Shown here: positions 23,435-29,995 of the stretch, one piece after another
Position numbering within the stretch: the first letter of the stretch is position 1
How the letters are laid out: every line of letters begins with the position of its first letter
Assembly: GCA_002783525.1 (NCBI GenBank)
Contig: PFGS01000096.1
Coordinates: 1-29,995 of the forward strand
Source: Ignavibacteriales bacterium CG12_big_fil_rev_8_21_14_0_65_30_8
Lineage (GTDB): Bacteria > Bacteroidota > Ignavibacteria > Ignavibacteriales > Ignavibacteriaceae
DNA: 29,995 nucleotides
Direction of reading: 5' to 3'
Position numbers and translations under genes: made by a program
Notes under the pieces: model-generated
The model's input: only the letters and a program-made list of their open reading frames with translations
What the model was told of the DNA's origin: nothing
Databases searched by the model: none

Positions 23435-24057
23435 TGAAAAATTTTGATAATACTTTTCTTACTGATAAAGTAAAAATAATCGCCGGCTGTGATGAAGCAG
23501 GCAGAGGACCACTTGCAGGTCCGGTTGTTGCAGCTTCAGTAATATTTAAAAATGATTTATTTATTGATGGAATAAATGATTCAAAAAAATTAACAGAAAA
23601 ACAAAGAGAAGAATTATTCTCCCAAATTTTAGAAAAATCTAAATGCGTTGGTGTGTCAGTTATATCTCACGGCATTATTGATAAAATCAATATTCTTCAA
23701 GCATCACTTTTGGGAATGAAAACAGCAACCAATCGTTTAAAAATAAAACCTAACTTAGTTCTAATTGACGGAAATAAATGTTTTAATTCGGAAATAAATA
23801 ATATTGCTATCGTAAGTGGTGACTCAAGATCATTCTCAATTGCAGCAGCTTCTATAGTTGCTAAAGTAACTAGGGATAATATTATGAGACGATTGGATAA
23901 ATATTTCCCCCAATATTTATGGGCAAAGAATAAAGGATATCCAACCAAAGAACACATTGAAGCAGTAAAATTATACGGGCCAACACCATTGCACAGAAAG
24001 ACTTTCTTAAAAAATATTTTACCTGAATATTATAATTCTATTTTAGAATTAAATTGA
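23434..24057 (+). CDS. rnhB: Ribonuclease HII
   Basis: This protein is 207 residues from ATG 23434, which overlaps the UbiA stop as TGATG. A TTG at 23431 would add one residue. It removes RNA from RNA-DNA hybrids and single ribonucleotides from DNA. The family signature GCDEAGRGPLAGPVVAASVI (18-37) contains catalytic Asp20 and Glu21. NDSKKLTEKQREELF, LVLIDGNK (third acid), SIAAASIVAKVTRDNIMRRL (the C-terminal Asp) and NKGYPTKEHIEAVKLYGPTP followed by LHRKTF all fit. The next gene, yraN, follows after 4 nt, a pairing seen in very many bacteria. Confidence 0.96.
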   Translation: MKNFDNTFLTDKVKIIAGCDEAGRGPLAGPVVAASVIFKNDLFIDGINDSKKLTEKQREELFSQILEKSKCVGVSVISHGIIDKINILQASLLGMKTATNRLKIKPNLVLIDGNKCFNSEINNIAIVSGDSRSFSIAAASIVAKVTRDNIMRRLDKYFPQYLWAKNKGYPTKEHIEAVKLYGPTPLHRKTFLKNILPEYYNSILELN

Positions 24058-24061
24058 AGAA

Positions 24062-24424
24062 ATGACTGATAAAAAGAAAATTGGAAATAAAGGAGAAGAA
24101 TTAGCTGCTGAATTTTTAGAAAAGATAAATTATAAAATAATAGAAAAAAATTATAGATTCGGTAAAGGTGAAATAGATATTGTTTGTGAGGATCCCAATA
24201 ATAAAAATCTTGTTTTTGTAGAAGTAAAATCCAGAACCAATTTAAATTTTGGCGATCCGATTTATGCTTTAACTAAAAGAAAAATGGTACAACTTAGAAA
24301 AATTGCTGATGCTTATATTTACGAAAAAAAAATTGATAATATTGATTGCAGATTTGATGTGGTTACCATTTTGTATAAGCCAAAAGAAAAACCGGATATC
24401 AAACATTACATTAATGCATTTTAA
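24062..24424 (+). CDS. YraN family protein (UPF0102), nuclease-fold
   Basis: This 120-residue protein has the UPF0102 pattern: KIGNKGEELAAEFLEKINY at the start, ILEKNYR-type strand (IIEKNYRFGKGEIDIVCED) and LVFVEVKSRTNLNFGDP. Glu37, Asp39 and the EVK of FVEVKSR form the PD-(D/E)XK-like active-site set. It is related to Holliday junction resolvase folds, but no precise role has been established for the family. It lies 4 nt after rnhB and 11 nt before the TRAP transporter genes, so the transporter may be transcribed from the promoter ahead of ubiA. Confidence 0.92.
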   Translation: MTDKKKIGNKGEELAAEFLEKINYKIIEKNYRFGKGEIDIVCEDPNNKNLVFVEVKSRTNLNFGDPIYALTKRKMVQLRKIADAYIYEKKIDNIDCRFDVVTILYKPKEKPDIKHYINAF

Positions 24425-24435
24425 ATAATACTAAA

Positions 24436-24963
24436 ATGAAATTTATTAAAGCTTACATAAAATTTATTGACAAGCTTAATGATAAAATAGGCAATTGGGT
24501 TTCCTGGCTTACAGCACTACTTACACTTGTAGTTTGCTTCGATGTTTTTGTCAGATATTTTTTAAGAGAAAGCAGTGTCGGTTTTCAAGAGTTTGAGTGG
24601 CATTTATTTGCAATAATATTTTTGCTTTCAGCTGCATACACATTAAAAATAGATCAACATGTAAGAGTTGATGTAATTTACACACGCCTTTCTGATAAGA
24701 AAAAAGCGTATGTTGATTTTTTCGGTTCATTAATATTTTTGATACCATTTTGTGTTGTTTTAATAATGGCATCAAAAAATTTTGTAATAAACTCTTTTAG
24801 TATGGGTGAAACATCCCCCGATGCAGGCGGTCTTCCGGCCAGGTATATATTGAAAGCCGTTATTCCACTATCAATATTTTTACTGTTGCTTCAGGGTATT
24901 TCTTTAACATTTAAATCTTTTCTTACTATCAAAACCCAAAATAAATTTAAAGAGAAAAATTAA
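24436..24963 (+). CDS. TRAP transporter small permease (DctQ)
   Basis: This 175-residue membrane protein has four transmembrane helices, the usual DctQ layout: WVSWLTALLTLVVCFDVFVR, then YFLRESSVGFQEFEWHLFAI (the conserved Q/E-E..WH), YTLKIDQHVRVDVIYTRLS and a last pair with SPDAGGLPARYILKAVIPLS. DctQ pairs with the large permease to form the Na+-driven membrane unit of tripartite ATP-independent periplasmic transporters. Its stop overlaps the dctM start by one base (TAATG). The matching binding protein is very likely the TakP-like lipoprotein at 28164-29267, on the other strand. Confidence 0.92.
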   Translation: MKFIKAYIKFIDKLNDKIGNWVSWLTALLTLVVCFDVFVRYFLRESSVGFQEFEWHLFAIIFLLSAAYTLKIDQHVRVDVIYTRLSDKKKAYVDFFGSLIFLIPFCVVLIMASKNFVINSFSMGETSPDAGGLPARYILKAVIPLSIFLLLLQGISLTFKSFLTIKTQNKFKEKN

Positions 24964-26279
24964 TGGAAATTCTACCCCTACTTTTCTTTTTAACTGTGCT
25001 CATATTTCTATTAATGGGATTTCCTGTTGCATTTACATTAGGCGGTATATCAATAATCTTTGGTTTGATAATTTTTGGATTCAATTATTTTTACCTTTTA
25101 CCCCTCAGAGTTTGGGGAATAATGTCCAACTATGTTTTGTTGGCAGTTCCCTTATTTATTTTTATGGGGGTTATGCTTGAGCGTTCTGGGATAGCAGAAG
25201 AATTGCTTGAAACAATGGCACTTTTGTTCGGAAAGTTAAGAGGTGGTTTGGCTATTTCTGTTTTGATCGTCGGTGCATTGCTGGGTGCTTCAACAGGAAT
25301 AGTTGGTGCAACAGTCGTTACAATGGGAGTTTTAAGTTTACCAGTGATGTTAAAAAGAGGTTATTCCACTGAAGCATCTACCGGAATTATTATGGCATCA
25401 GGTACTTTGGGACAAATAATTCCACCCAGCATTATTCTGGTTTTATTAGGCAGTGTTTTAAATGTACCTGTCGGTAATCTTTTTGTTGCTGCAATCATCC
25501 CGGGATTATTGCTAGTCTTTTTATTTTTATTGTGGATAATATATTTAGCAATATTCAAGCCTAAATCCGTACCGGCAATGCCCAAAGAACAATTAGCTGA
25601 ATTTCAGAAAGGAAATAAATTTAGAACAGTTGTCTCTGCTTTTTTACTCCCATTTTTTTTAATAACCGCAGTGTTAGGTTCTATTTTTGCCGGTATAGCA
25701 TCACCAACTGAAGCAGCTGCTGTTGGCGGCCTTGGTGCAACTATTCTTACAATATTTAGAAAAAAATTTAATATCAGTGTATTAAAAGAAGTTATGATTA
25801 AAACCACTTCACTTACAAGCATGGTTTTTATGATATTGGTTGGGGCGGCTGCTTTTGGACTTGTATTCAGAGGATTGCACGGTGACACTTATTTAACAAA
25901 TTTAATTGTAAATGCTAATCTGGAGCCGCATCATTTTATTGCAATAATAATGATAGTTATTTTTATTTGTGGTTTTTTTATAGATTTTATAGAAATTACT
26001 TTTATTATTGTTCCTGTTGTTGCACCTTTACTTATTCATATGCACATTGATCTTTTATGGATAGGCATATTAATCGCTATGAATTTACAAACATCTTTTC
26101 TAACACCTCCTTTTGGTTTTACAATTTTTTATTTGAAAGGCGTAGCCCCGGATAATGTTAAAACCTCACAACTTTACAAAGGTGTTGTGCCTTATGTAAT
26201 AATTCAATTAATTGGTTTGTTACTTGTACTGTTTTGGCCTGATCTAGCTTTATGGCTTCCAACTGTAATAGGAAATTAA
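24963..26279 (+). CDS. TRAP transporter large permease (DctM)
   Basis: This 438-residue polytopic protein has about 11-12 helices and the DctM/ion-transporter superfamily pattern. Landmarks are FLLMGFPVAFTLGGISIIFG, VPLFIFMGVMLERSGIAEEL, GALLGASTGIVGATVVTMGV, GTLGQIIPPSIILVLLGSVL, GIASPTEAAAVGGLGATILT and LQTSFLTPPFGFTIFYLKGV. It moves the substrate with sodium ions through an elevator mechanism, receiving it from the periplasmic binding protein. Length is normal. It shares one base with dctQ, and the PduS-type gene begins two bases after its stop (ATG 26282), so transporter and redox protein are tightly linked in translation. The substrate is inferred from the binding protein, a probable 2-oxoacid. 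Confidence 0.95.
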   Translation: MEILPLLFFLTVLIFLLMGFPVAFTLGGISIIFGLIIFGFNYFYLLPLRVWGIMSNYVLLAVPLFIFMGVMLERSGIAEELLETMALLFGKLRGGLAISVLIVGALLGASTGIVGATVVTMGVLSLPVMLKRGYSTEASTGIIMASGTLGQIIPPSIILVLLGSVLNVPVGNLFVAAIIPGLLLVFLFLLWIIYLAIFKPKSVPAMPKEQLAEFQKGNKFRTVVSAFLLPFFLITAVLGSIFAGIASPTEAAAVGGLGATILTIFRKKFNISVLKEVMIKTTSLTSMVFMILVGAAAFGLVFRGLHGDTYLTNLIVNANLEPHHFIAIIMIVIFICGFFIDFIEITFIIVPVVAPLLIHMHIDLLWIGILIAMNLQTSFLTPPFGFTIFYLKGVAPDNVKTSQLYKGVVPYVIIQLIGLLLVLFWPDLALWLPTVIGN

Positions 26280-26281
26280 AA

Positions 26282-27592
26282 ATGGATCTTTATAAAAAAA
26301 TATTTAATGCAGGAGTAGTTGGTGCCGGAGGTGGCGGATTTCCAACTCATATAAAAGCAAAATCAAATGTTGAATATGTAATAGCAAATGGTGCAGAATG
26401 TGAGCCATTGCTTCATAAGGATTACGAGATCATGGTCAATCATCCCTCTGAAATTGTAGAAGGTATGCAAATGATGATGGAGCAGACTAAATCAAACAAA
26501 GGATTTTTTGGAATAAAAGGCAAAAATCAAAATGCAATTTCATCAATAGATGAATTTTTAGATGAAAAAATTAAGATGAGTGTTCTTGGTGATTATTATC
26601 CAATTGGTGATGAATATGAACTTGTTTATGAAACAACAAAAAGACTAATACCTCCTCATGGAATTCCTTTAGATGTTGGATGTTTGGTTAATAATGTTGA
26701 GACATTTTATAATATTAAAAAAGCAACTGAAGATATTCCTGTAACAGAAAAATTTTTGTGTGTAACCGGAGCCGTGAAAAAACCTTTCTCTGCTTTTATT
26801 CCACTTGGAACCTCATTTAAAGAATTAATTAACTTTGCTGGTGGTTCAACTGAAAAAGAATATGCAGTGTTCGTTAGCGGTTTATTAATGGGCAAATTAA
26901 ATTTTGATATGAATGAAGTTGTAACAAAAACTACTGCAGGATTGATAGTATTGCATGTTGATCATTATATGGTTAACAGAATGGAAAGAAGCGTTAGTGA
27001 TATGAAAAGAATTGGTAAATCAGCTTGTGACCAGTGTAGTTATTGTACGGAATTTTGTCCACGCTATCTTCTTGGTTATGATGTTCAACCTCATAAAGTT
27101 ATGCGTTCTTTAGGTTTTACAAAAACAGGAGAAGCTGTTTGGAATCAATATGCTGATCTTTGTTGTTCTTGCGGATTATGTTCACTTTATTCTTGTCCGG
27201 AAGATCTTTATCCAAAGGAAGCATGTGATGAGGGTAAAGCGGAACTTAAAAACCGTGGAATTAAATATGAAATGACAAAGGACGTTAAAGTCCATCCAAT
27301 AAAAGACGGAAGAAGAGTACCCATAAAACAATTGATGCAAAAATTAAATGTCTTACAGTATAGTAAACCAACTCCTTTTCTGAAAAATTTTCCTACACCA
27401 TATAAAGTAAAAATTTATTTGAAACAACATGCAGGTTCACCTGCAGAAGCAGCAGTCTTAAAAGGTGAAAGTGTTTCTAAAGGAGATCTGATTGGGAAAA
27501 TTGATGAAGAAAAGTTGGGTGCAAATATTCATTCTTCTATAAATGGGAAAGTAGAAAAAGTAAATTCTGATTTTATAGAAATATCATCTTAA
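26282..27592 (+). CDS. PduS-type SLBB/4Fe-4S flavoprotein (RnfC-like oxidoreductase)
   Basis: This 436-residue protein matches PduS, the cobalamin reductase of propanediol-utilisation microcompartments and a relative of RnfC/Nqo1. The FMN/NAD(H) site is GVVGAGGGGFPTHIK (11-25), followed by ANGAECEPLLHKDYEIM and GDEYELVYETTKRLIPP. An SLBB segment carries VTGAVKKPFSAFIPLGTSF. Two Fe-S motifs follow: CDQCSYCTEFCPRYLLGYD (CxxCxxCxxxCP) and CCSCGLCSLYSCPEDLYP, the second with the CxxCxxCxxxxCP spacing of PduS. A barrel-sandwich domain ends the protein. ATG 26282 is chosen; an in-frame opening from 26252 would overlap dctM and lacks similarity. A BMC-T shell gene follows 25 nt later, as pduT goes with pduS. 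It likely moves electrons between NADH and an Fe-S partner. No B12 enzymes are nearby. Confidence 0.9.
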   Translation: MDLYKKIFNAGVVGAGGGGFPTHIKAKSNVEYVIANGAECEPLLHKDYEIMVNHPSEIVEGMQMMMEQTKSNKGFFGIKGKNQNAISSIDEFLDEKIKMSVLGDYYPIGDEYELVYETTKRLIPPHGIPLDVGCLVNNVETFYNIKKATEDIPVTEKFLCVTGAVKKPFSAFIPLGTSFKELINFAGGSTEKEYAVFVSGLLMGKLNFDMNEVVTKTTAGLIVLHVDHYMVNRMERSVSDMKRIGKSACDQCSYCTEFCPRYLLGYDVQPHKVMRSLGFTKTGEAVWNQYADLCCSCGLCSLYSCPEDLYPKEACDEGKAELKNRGIKYEMTKDVKVHPIKDGRRVPIKQLMQKLNVLQYSKPTPFLKNFPTPYKVKIYLKQHAGSPAEAAVLKGESVSKGDLIGKIDEEKLGANIHSSINGKVEKVNSDFIEISS

Positions 27593-27617
27593 AAGTTTAA
27601 AATTTAAAAGGTACAAA

Positions 27618-28163
27618 ATGAATTCAATAGGATTAATAGAAATGTCAAGCATAGCTGCCGGAATGCATTCGGCAGATATAATGTTAAAAACTTCTCAAGT
27701 AGAACTTATAATTTCTCGTTCAATTTGTTCAGGTAAATATATGGTTTTAATAGGAGGAGATGTTGCAGAAGTTGAATCAGCCGTAGAAGCTGCAAAACAA
27801 ATTTTGGATTATGCTATTATTGATACATTTGTAATTCCAAATGTTCATAAAGATATGTTCTTTGCACTTTCAGGACATACAAAAGCTGAGCACCTGGAAT
27901 CTCTAGGAATTATAGAAGCATTTTCTGTTGCATCATTAATTGAAGGAGCAGATGCTGCAGCAAAAGCAGCAAATGTAAAATTAATAGAAGTAAGATTAGC
28001 TATGGCCCTTGGAGGAAAAGCATTTTGTACTTTAACCGGAGATGTTGCTGCCGTTACAAGTGCTGTTGAAGCGGGTGCACAGGTGATTAGCAGCAAAGGT
28101 ATGCTTGTAAACAAAGTTGTGATTCCACAACCCAGACCGGAACTTATGAGTGAAATGATTTAA
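27618..28163 (+). CDS. PduT-type trimeric bacterial microcompartment shell protein (BMC-T)
   Basis: This 181-residue protein contains two tandem BMC domains: 3-~88 (SIGLIEMSSIAAGMHSADIM, KYMVLIGGDVAEVESAVEAA) and ~96-181 (ESLGIIEAFSVASLIEGADA, KAFCTLTGDVAAVTSAVEAG). Tandem domains define BMC-T proteins, which form trimers shaped like hexagonal tiles. Cys37 in RSICSGKYM sits where PduT has the pore cysteine that binds a [4Fe-4S] cluster at the three-fold axis, so electrons could cross the shell. AAAAGG eight nt before ATG 27618 is a fair ribosome-binding site. It follows the PduS-type gene by 25 nt, the natural partner. No BMC-H, BMC-P or cargo enzyme genes are in the window. Its stop abuts that of the convergent dctP-like gene. 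Confidence 0.92.
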   Translation: MNSIGLIEMSSIAAGMHSADIMLKTSQVELIISRSICSGKYMVLIGGDVAEVESAVEAAKQILDYAIIDTFVIPNVHKDMFFALSGHTKAEHLESLGIIEAFSVASLIEGADAAAKAANVKLIEVRLAMALGGKAFCTLTGDVAAVTSAVEAGAQVISSKGMLVNKVVIPQPRPELMSEMI

Positions 28164-29267
28164 TTAGATATAATTCCTTTCAGCAATTTCATACCAATTA
28201 GAAATATTTTTCTGAAACTTTTTATAAGAAGCATAAACTTTTTTACTCATTGCATCATTAGATGTTATATTATCTACCACTTCTTTATTTAATTTTTTAA
28301 ATGTTGAAAGTACATCTTTGGGAAAAGGTAAATATTTAATTTTACCTTCATTCAATATTTTATAATAATATTCTGTGTTTTTAGATTCAAAATCTGCAAG
28401 CATTGATATATTTACTTTACCTGCAGCCACTCTAATAATTTCTTTTAGATCACTCGGTAATTCTTCAAAAGCATTTTTGTTTATTATGAGTTCTAAAGAC
28501 GAACCGGGTTCGTGCCAGCCTGGATAATAATAATATTTTGCAATTTTATTGAATCCCATTAAATAATCGTGATAGGGACCGATCCATTCCAAAGCATCTA
28601 TTACACCTCTTTCAAGGTCAGTATATAGTTCACCTGCAGGTGCTAAAACAGCAGAACCACCGGCTTTAGTTATAACTTTTCCACCAAGCCCGGGGATTCT
28701 CATTTTTAATCCTTTTATATCTTGAATAGAATTAATTTTTTTATTAAACCATCCTCCCATTTGTCCGCCTGTATTTCCACAGGGGAAAGGAATTAAATTA
28801 AAATCATTATAAAGTTCTTTCCACAAATCTAATCCGCCGCCAAATTCAAACCAGGCATTAACTTGTACCGCATTCATTCCAAATGGGACACTTCCAAAAA
28901 ATTGAGCTGCAGGTGCTTTACCTGCCCAATAATAAGCAGCACCGTGTCCCATCTCAGCTACACCGGAAGAAACTGCATCCAAAGTTTCTAATGGAGGCAC
29001 TAATTCATTTCCTCCGTATACATGAATTTTTAATCTGCCTTGAGACATAGCATCTATCCATTCAGCAAACTTATCTGCATATTCACCTAATATTGGAAAA
29101 TGAGGAGGCCAGGTAGTAACCATTTTCCATTCGTAATGTTTATTAGAAATTACTGCTGCAGAATTATTGTTTTGTTCAGTTGAACAACCTGTAAAAATAC
29201 CTGCACTAACTGCTGCTGTTGAAATTGCAGCAGTTTTGATAAAATTTTTCCTGTTGATTTTTTTCAT
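28164..29267 (-). CDS. TRAP transporter substrate-binding lipoprotein, TakP-like
   Basis: This 367-residue protein binds solute for a TRAP transporter. The N-terminus has a Tat-like start (NRKNFIK, with RK in place of RR), a hydrophobic stretch, and a lipobox ending at Cys28 (IFTGC), so it is probably a membrane-anchored lipoprotein. The mature part is close to TakP, the 2-oxoacid-binding protein of Rhodobacter: WKMVTTWPPHFPILGEYADK, DAVSSGVAEMGHGAAYYWAG, NTGGQMGGWFNKKINSIQDI, KGLKMRIPGLGGKV with Arg190, ALEWIGPYHD with Glu227 and Trp228, and YYYYPGWHEPGSSLELIINK. TakP relatives take up pyruvate, 2-oxobutyrate, lactate or similar acids. It is convergent with the dctQM-pduS-pduT genes and diverges from uvrA across 174 nt, so it has its own promoter. 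Confidence 0.92.
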   Translation of the reverse strand: MKKINRKNFIKTAAISTAAVSAGIFTGCSTEQNNNSAAVISNKHYEWKMVTTWPPHFPILGEYADKFAEWIDAMSQGRLKIHVYGGNELVPPLETLDAVSSGVAEMGHGAAYYWAGKAPAAQFFGSVPFGMNAVQVNAWFEFGGGLDLWKELYNDFNLIPFPCGNTGGQMGGWFNKKINSIQDIKGLKMRIPGLGGKVITKAGGSAVLAPAGELYTDLERGVIDALEWIGPYHDYLMGFNKIAKYYYYPGWHEPGSSLELIINKNAFEELPSDLKEIIRVAAGKVNISMLADFESKNTEYYYKILNEGKIKYLPFPKDVLSTFKKLNKEVVDNITSNDAMSKKVYASYKKFQKNISNWYEIAERNYI

Positions 29268-29337
29268 CTAGCAATCCTTAATTATTTTCAAATGTGCTGA
29301 GTAATTCAATTTCAGATAAAAATATAATAAAAATTTA

Positions 29338-29383
29338 GAATAACTTATTATTCAAATAAAAAACAAGATAATTTTTATTTGAA
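29338..29383. repeat. Inverted repeats in the dctP-uvrA divergent region
   Basis: A perfect 12-bp inverted repeat, TTCAAATAAAAA (29351-29362) and TTTTTATTTGAA (29372-29383), encloses 9 nt. Next to it GAATAA (29338-29343) and TTATTC (29348-29353) form a second, 6-bp one. They lie between two divergent start codons and could be an operator for dctP or uvrA. The composition is extremely AT-rich, so chance is possible. Confidence 0.45.
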
Positions 29384-29441
29384 AATTATACCCATTTGCA
29401 AAAAAATTTGTAATTTGCTCACTTACCTTAATCGCAATATT

Positions 29442-29995
29442 ATGAAAAGAAAGAATAACTCAAACAATAAAAAGATAATTATTAAGGGTGCCAAAGAGCA
29501 CAATCTTAAGAATCTTTCTTTCGAAATACCAAGGAATAAATTAGTTGTTTTTACAGGTGTAAGCGGTAGTGGAAAATCCTCACTTGTATTCGATACAATT
29601 TATGCAGAAGGTCAGCGCAGATATGTAGAAAGCCTTTCTTCCTATGCCCGCCAATTTTTAGAAAGAATGAATAAACCTGATGTTGAATATATACAGGGTA
29701 TTAGTCCCGCAGTTGCAATAGAACAAAAAAAGGGAAGTAAAAATTCTCGTTCAACTGTTGGAACAAGCACTGATGTTTATGATTATCTTCGTTTGCTTTT
29801 TGCTCGTGTTGGTAAAACTATTTGTTTTGAATGCGGAAAAGAAGTAAAAAAAGATACAACTACAACTGTAATTGATTGGTTAACGGAAAGAGATGAAGAC
29901 GAAAAGTATTATTTAACTTTTCCTGTTAAAGATCACGAAGGCAGAACTGTAAAAGAAGAATTGGAATCACTTAAAAAAAGAGGTTTCTTTAGAAT
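29442..29995 (+). CDS. uvrA: Excinuclease ABC subunit A, N-terminal part (3' end beyond window)
   Basis: The frame is open from ATG 29442 to the window edge, giving the first ~184 of about 940 residues. IIIKGAKEHNLKNLSFEIPR is the classic UvrA start, and Walker A is GVSGSGKSS (39-47), followed by LVFDTIYAEGQRRYVESLSS and YARQFLERM. SRSTVGTSTDVYDYLRLLFA precedes ICFECGK, the first half of the zinc hook (CxxC). UvrA, an ABC-type ATPase dimer, finds bulky DNA lesions and loads UvrB in nucleotide-excision repair. ATG 29442 is followed by a Lys/Asn-rich leader of ten residues. It diverges from the TRAP binding-protein gene and has no visible link to it. Confidence 0.96.
   Translation, partial: MKRKNNSNNKKIIIKGAKEHNLKNLSFEIPRNKLVVFTGVSGSGKSSLVFDTIYAEGQRRYVESLSSYARQFLERMNKPDVEYIQGISPAVAIEQKKGSKNSRSTVGTSTDVYDYLRLLFARVGKTICFECGKEVKKDTTTTVIDWLTERDEDEKYYLTFPVKDHEGRTVKEELESLKKRGFFR

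Noticed and set aside
1..29995. CRISPR arrays, tRNA or rRNA genes, insertion sequences and prophage genes
   Set aside because: No regularly spaced direct repeats, cloverleaf-like sequences, transposase motifs or phage proteins were seen on either strand.

Overview
The window looks like chromosomal DNA from a member of the Ignavibacteria (Bacteroidota/Chlorobi side of the FCB group). The evidence is a very AT-rich genome, two secreted proteins ending in type A type IX secretion (T9SS) sorting domains with the NPNPFNP/NYPNPFNP and KVYDLLGREV motifs, a GWxTD protein, and a few promoter-like sequences of the Bacteroidota kind (TTTG...TAnnTTTG). This placement is inference from family content; no rRNA or tRNA is present.

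Layout. (1) 1-2432: the 3' end of one T9SS cargo gene with a strong terminator, a T9SS-exported endonuclease/exonuclease/phosphatase-fold protein, then a decayed C-terminal remnant of cytochrome bd subunit II (cydB). (2) 2433-5310: miaB, a SPOR/TPR protein and an RNase Z-like metallo-beta-lactamase protein. (3) 5408-19357: a nearly unbroken co-directional run dominated by envelope genes: a sigma-54 activator without a sensor domain, an LptE-like lipoprotein, a processive GT2, a TPR protein, 3-methyladenine DNA glycosylase, a GT9 heptosyltransferase-like protein, a DUF3108 protein, a CPBP protease, a zinc-ribbon protein, CdsA, RimO, a GWxTD protein, a PfkB sugar kinase and an Omp85/TamA-like protein. 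(4) 19358-21051: yceI, nitroreductase and marR with overlapping ends and a palindrome on the presumed -10 box, which reads as a self-regulated stress operon.

(5) 21052-23434: a ferredoxin plus geranylgeranyl-reductase pair, divergent from a UbiA prenyltransferase closely resembling archaeal digeranylgeranylglyceryl phosphate synthase, a candidate isoprenoid-lipid or quinone module. (6) 23434-24424: rnhB and yraN. (7) 24436-29267: the most unusual part. Both membrane subunits of a TRAP transporter are followed directly by a PduS-type flavin/Fe-S/SLBB oxidoreductase and a PduT-type trimeric microcompartment shell protein with the pore cysteine. A convergent gene then encodes a TakP-like (2-oxoacid) TRAP binding lipoprotein. 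No microcompartment enzymes or hexameric/pentameric shell proteins are present here. (8) 29442-29995: the 5' part of uvrA.

Main points for a second look: the TRAP-PduS-PduT module, the archaeal-lipid-like module, the cydB remnant, a frame-breaking 7-bp tandem repeat inside a T9SS sorting domain, and the MarR-type operator candidate. All assignments come from reading motifs by eye; no database search was run.
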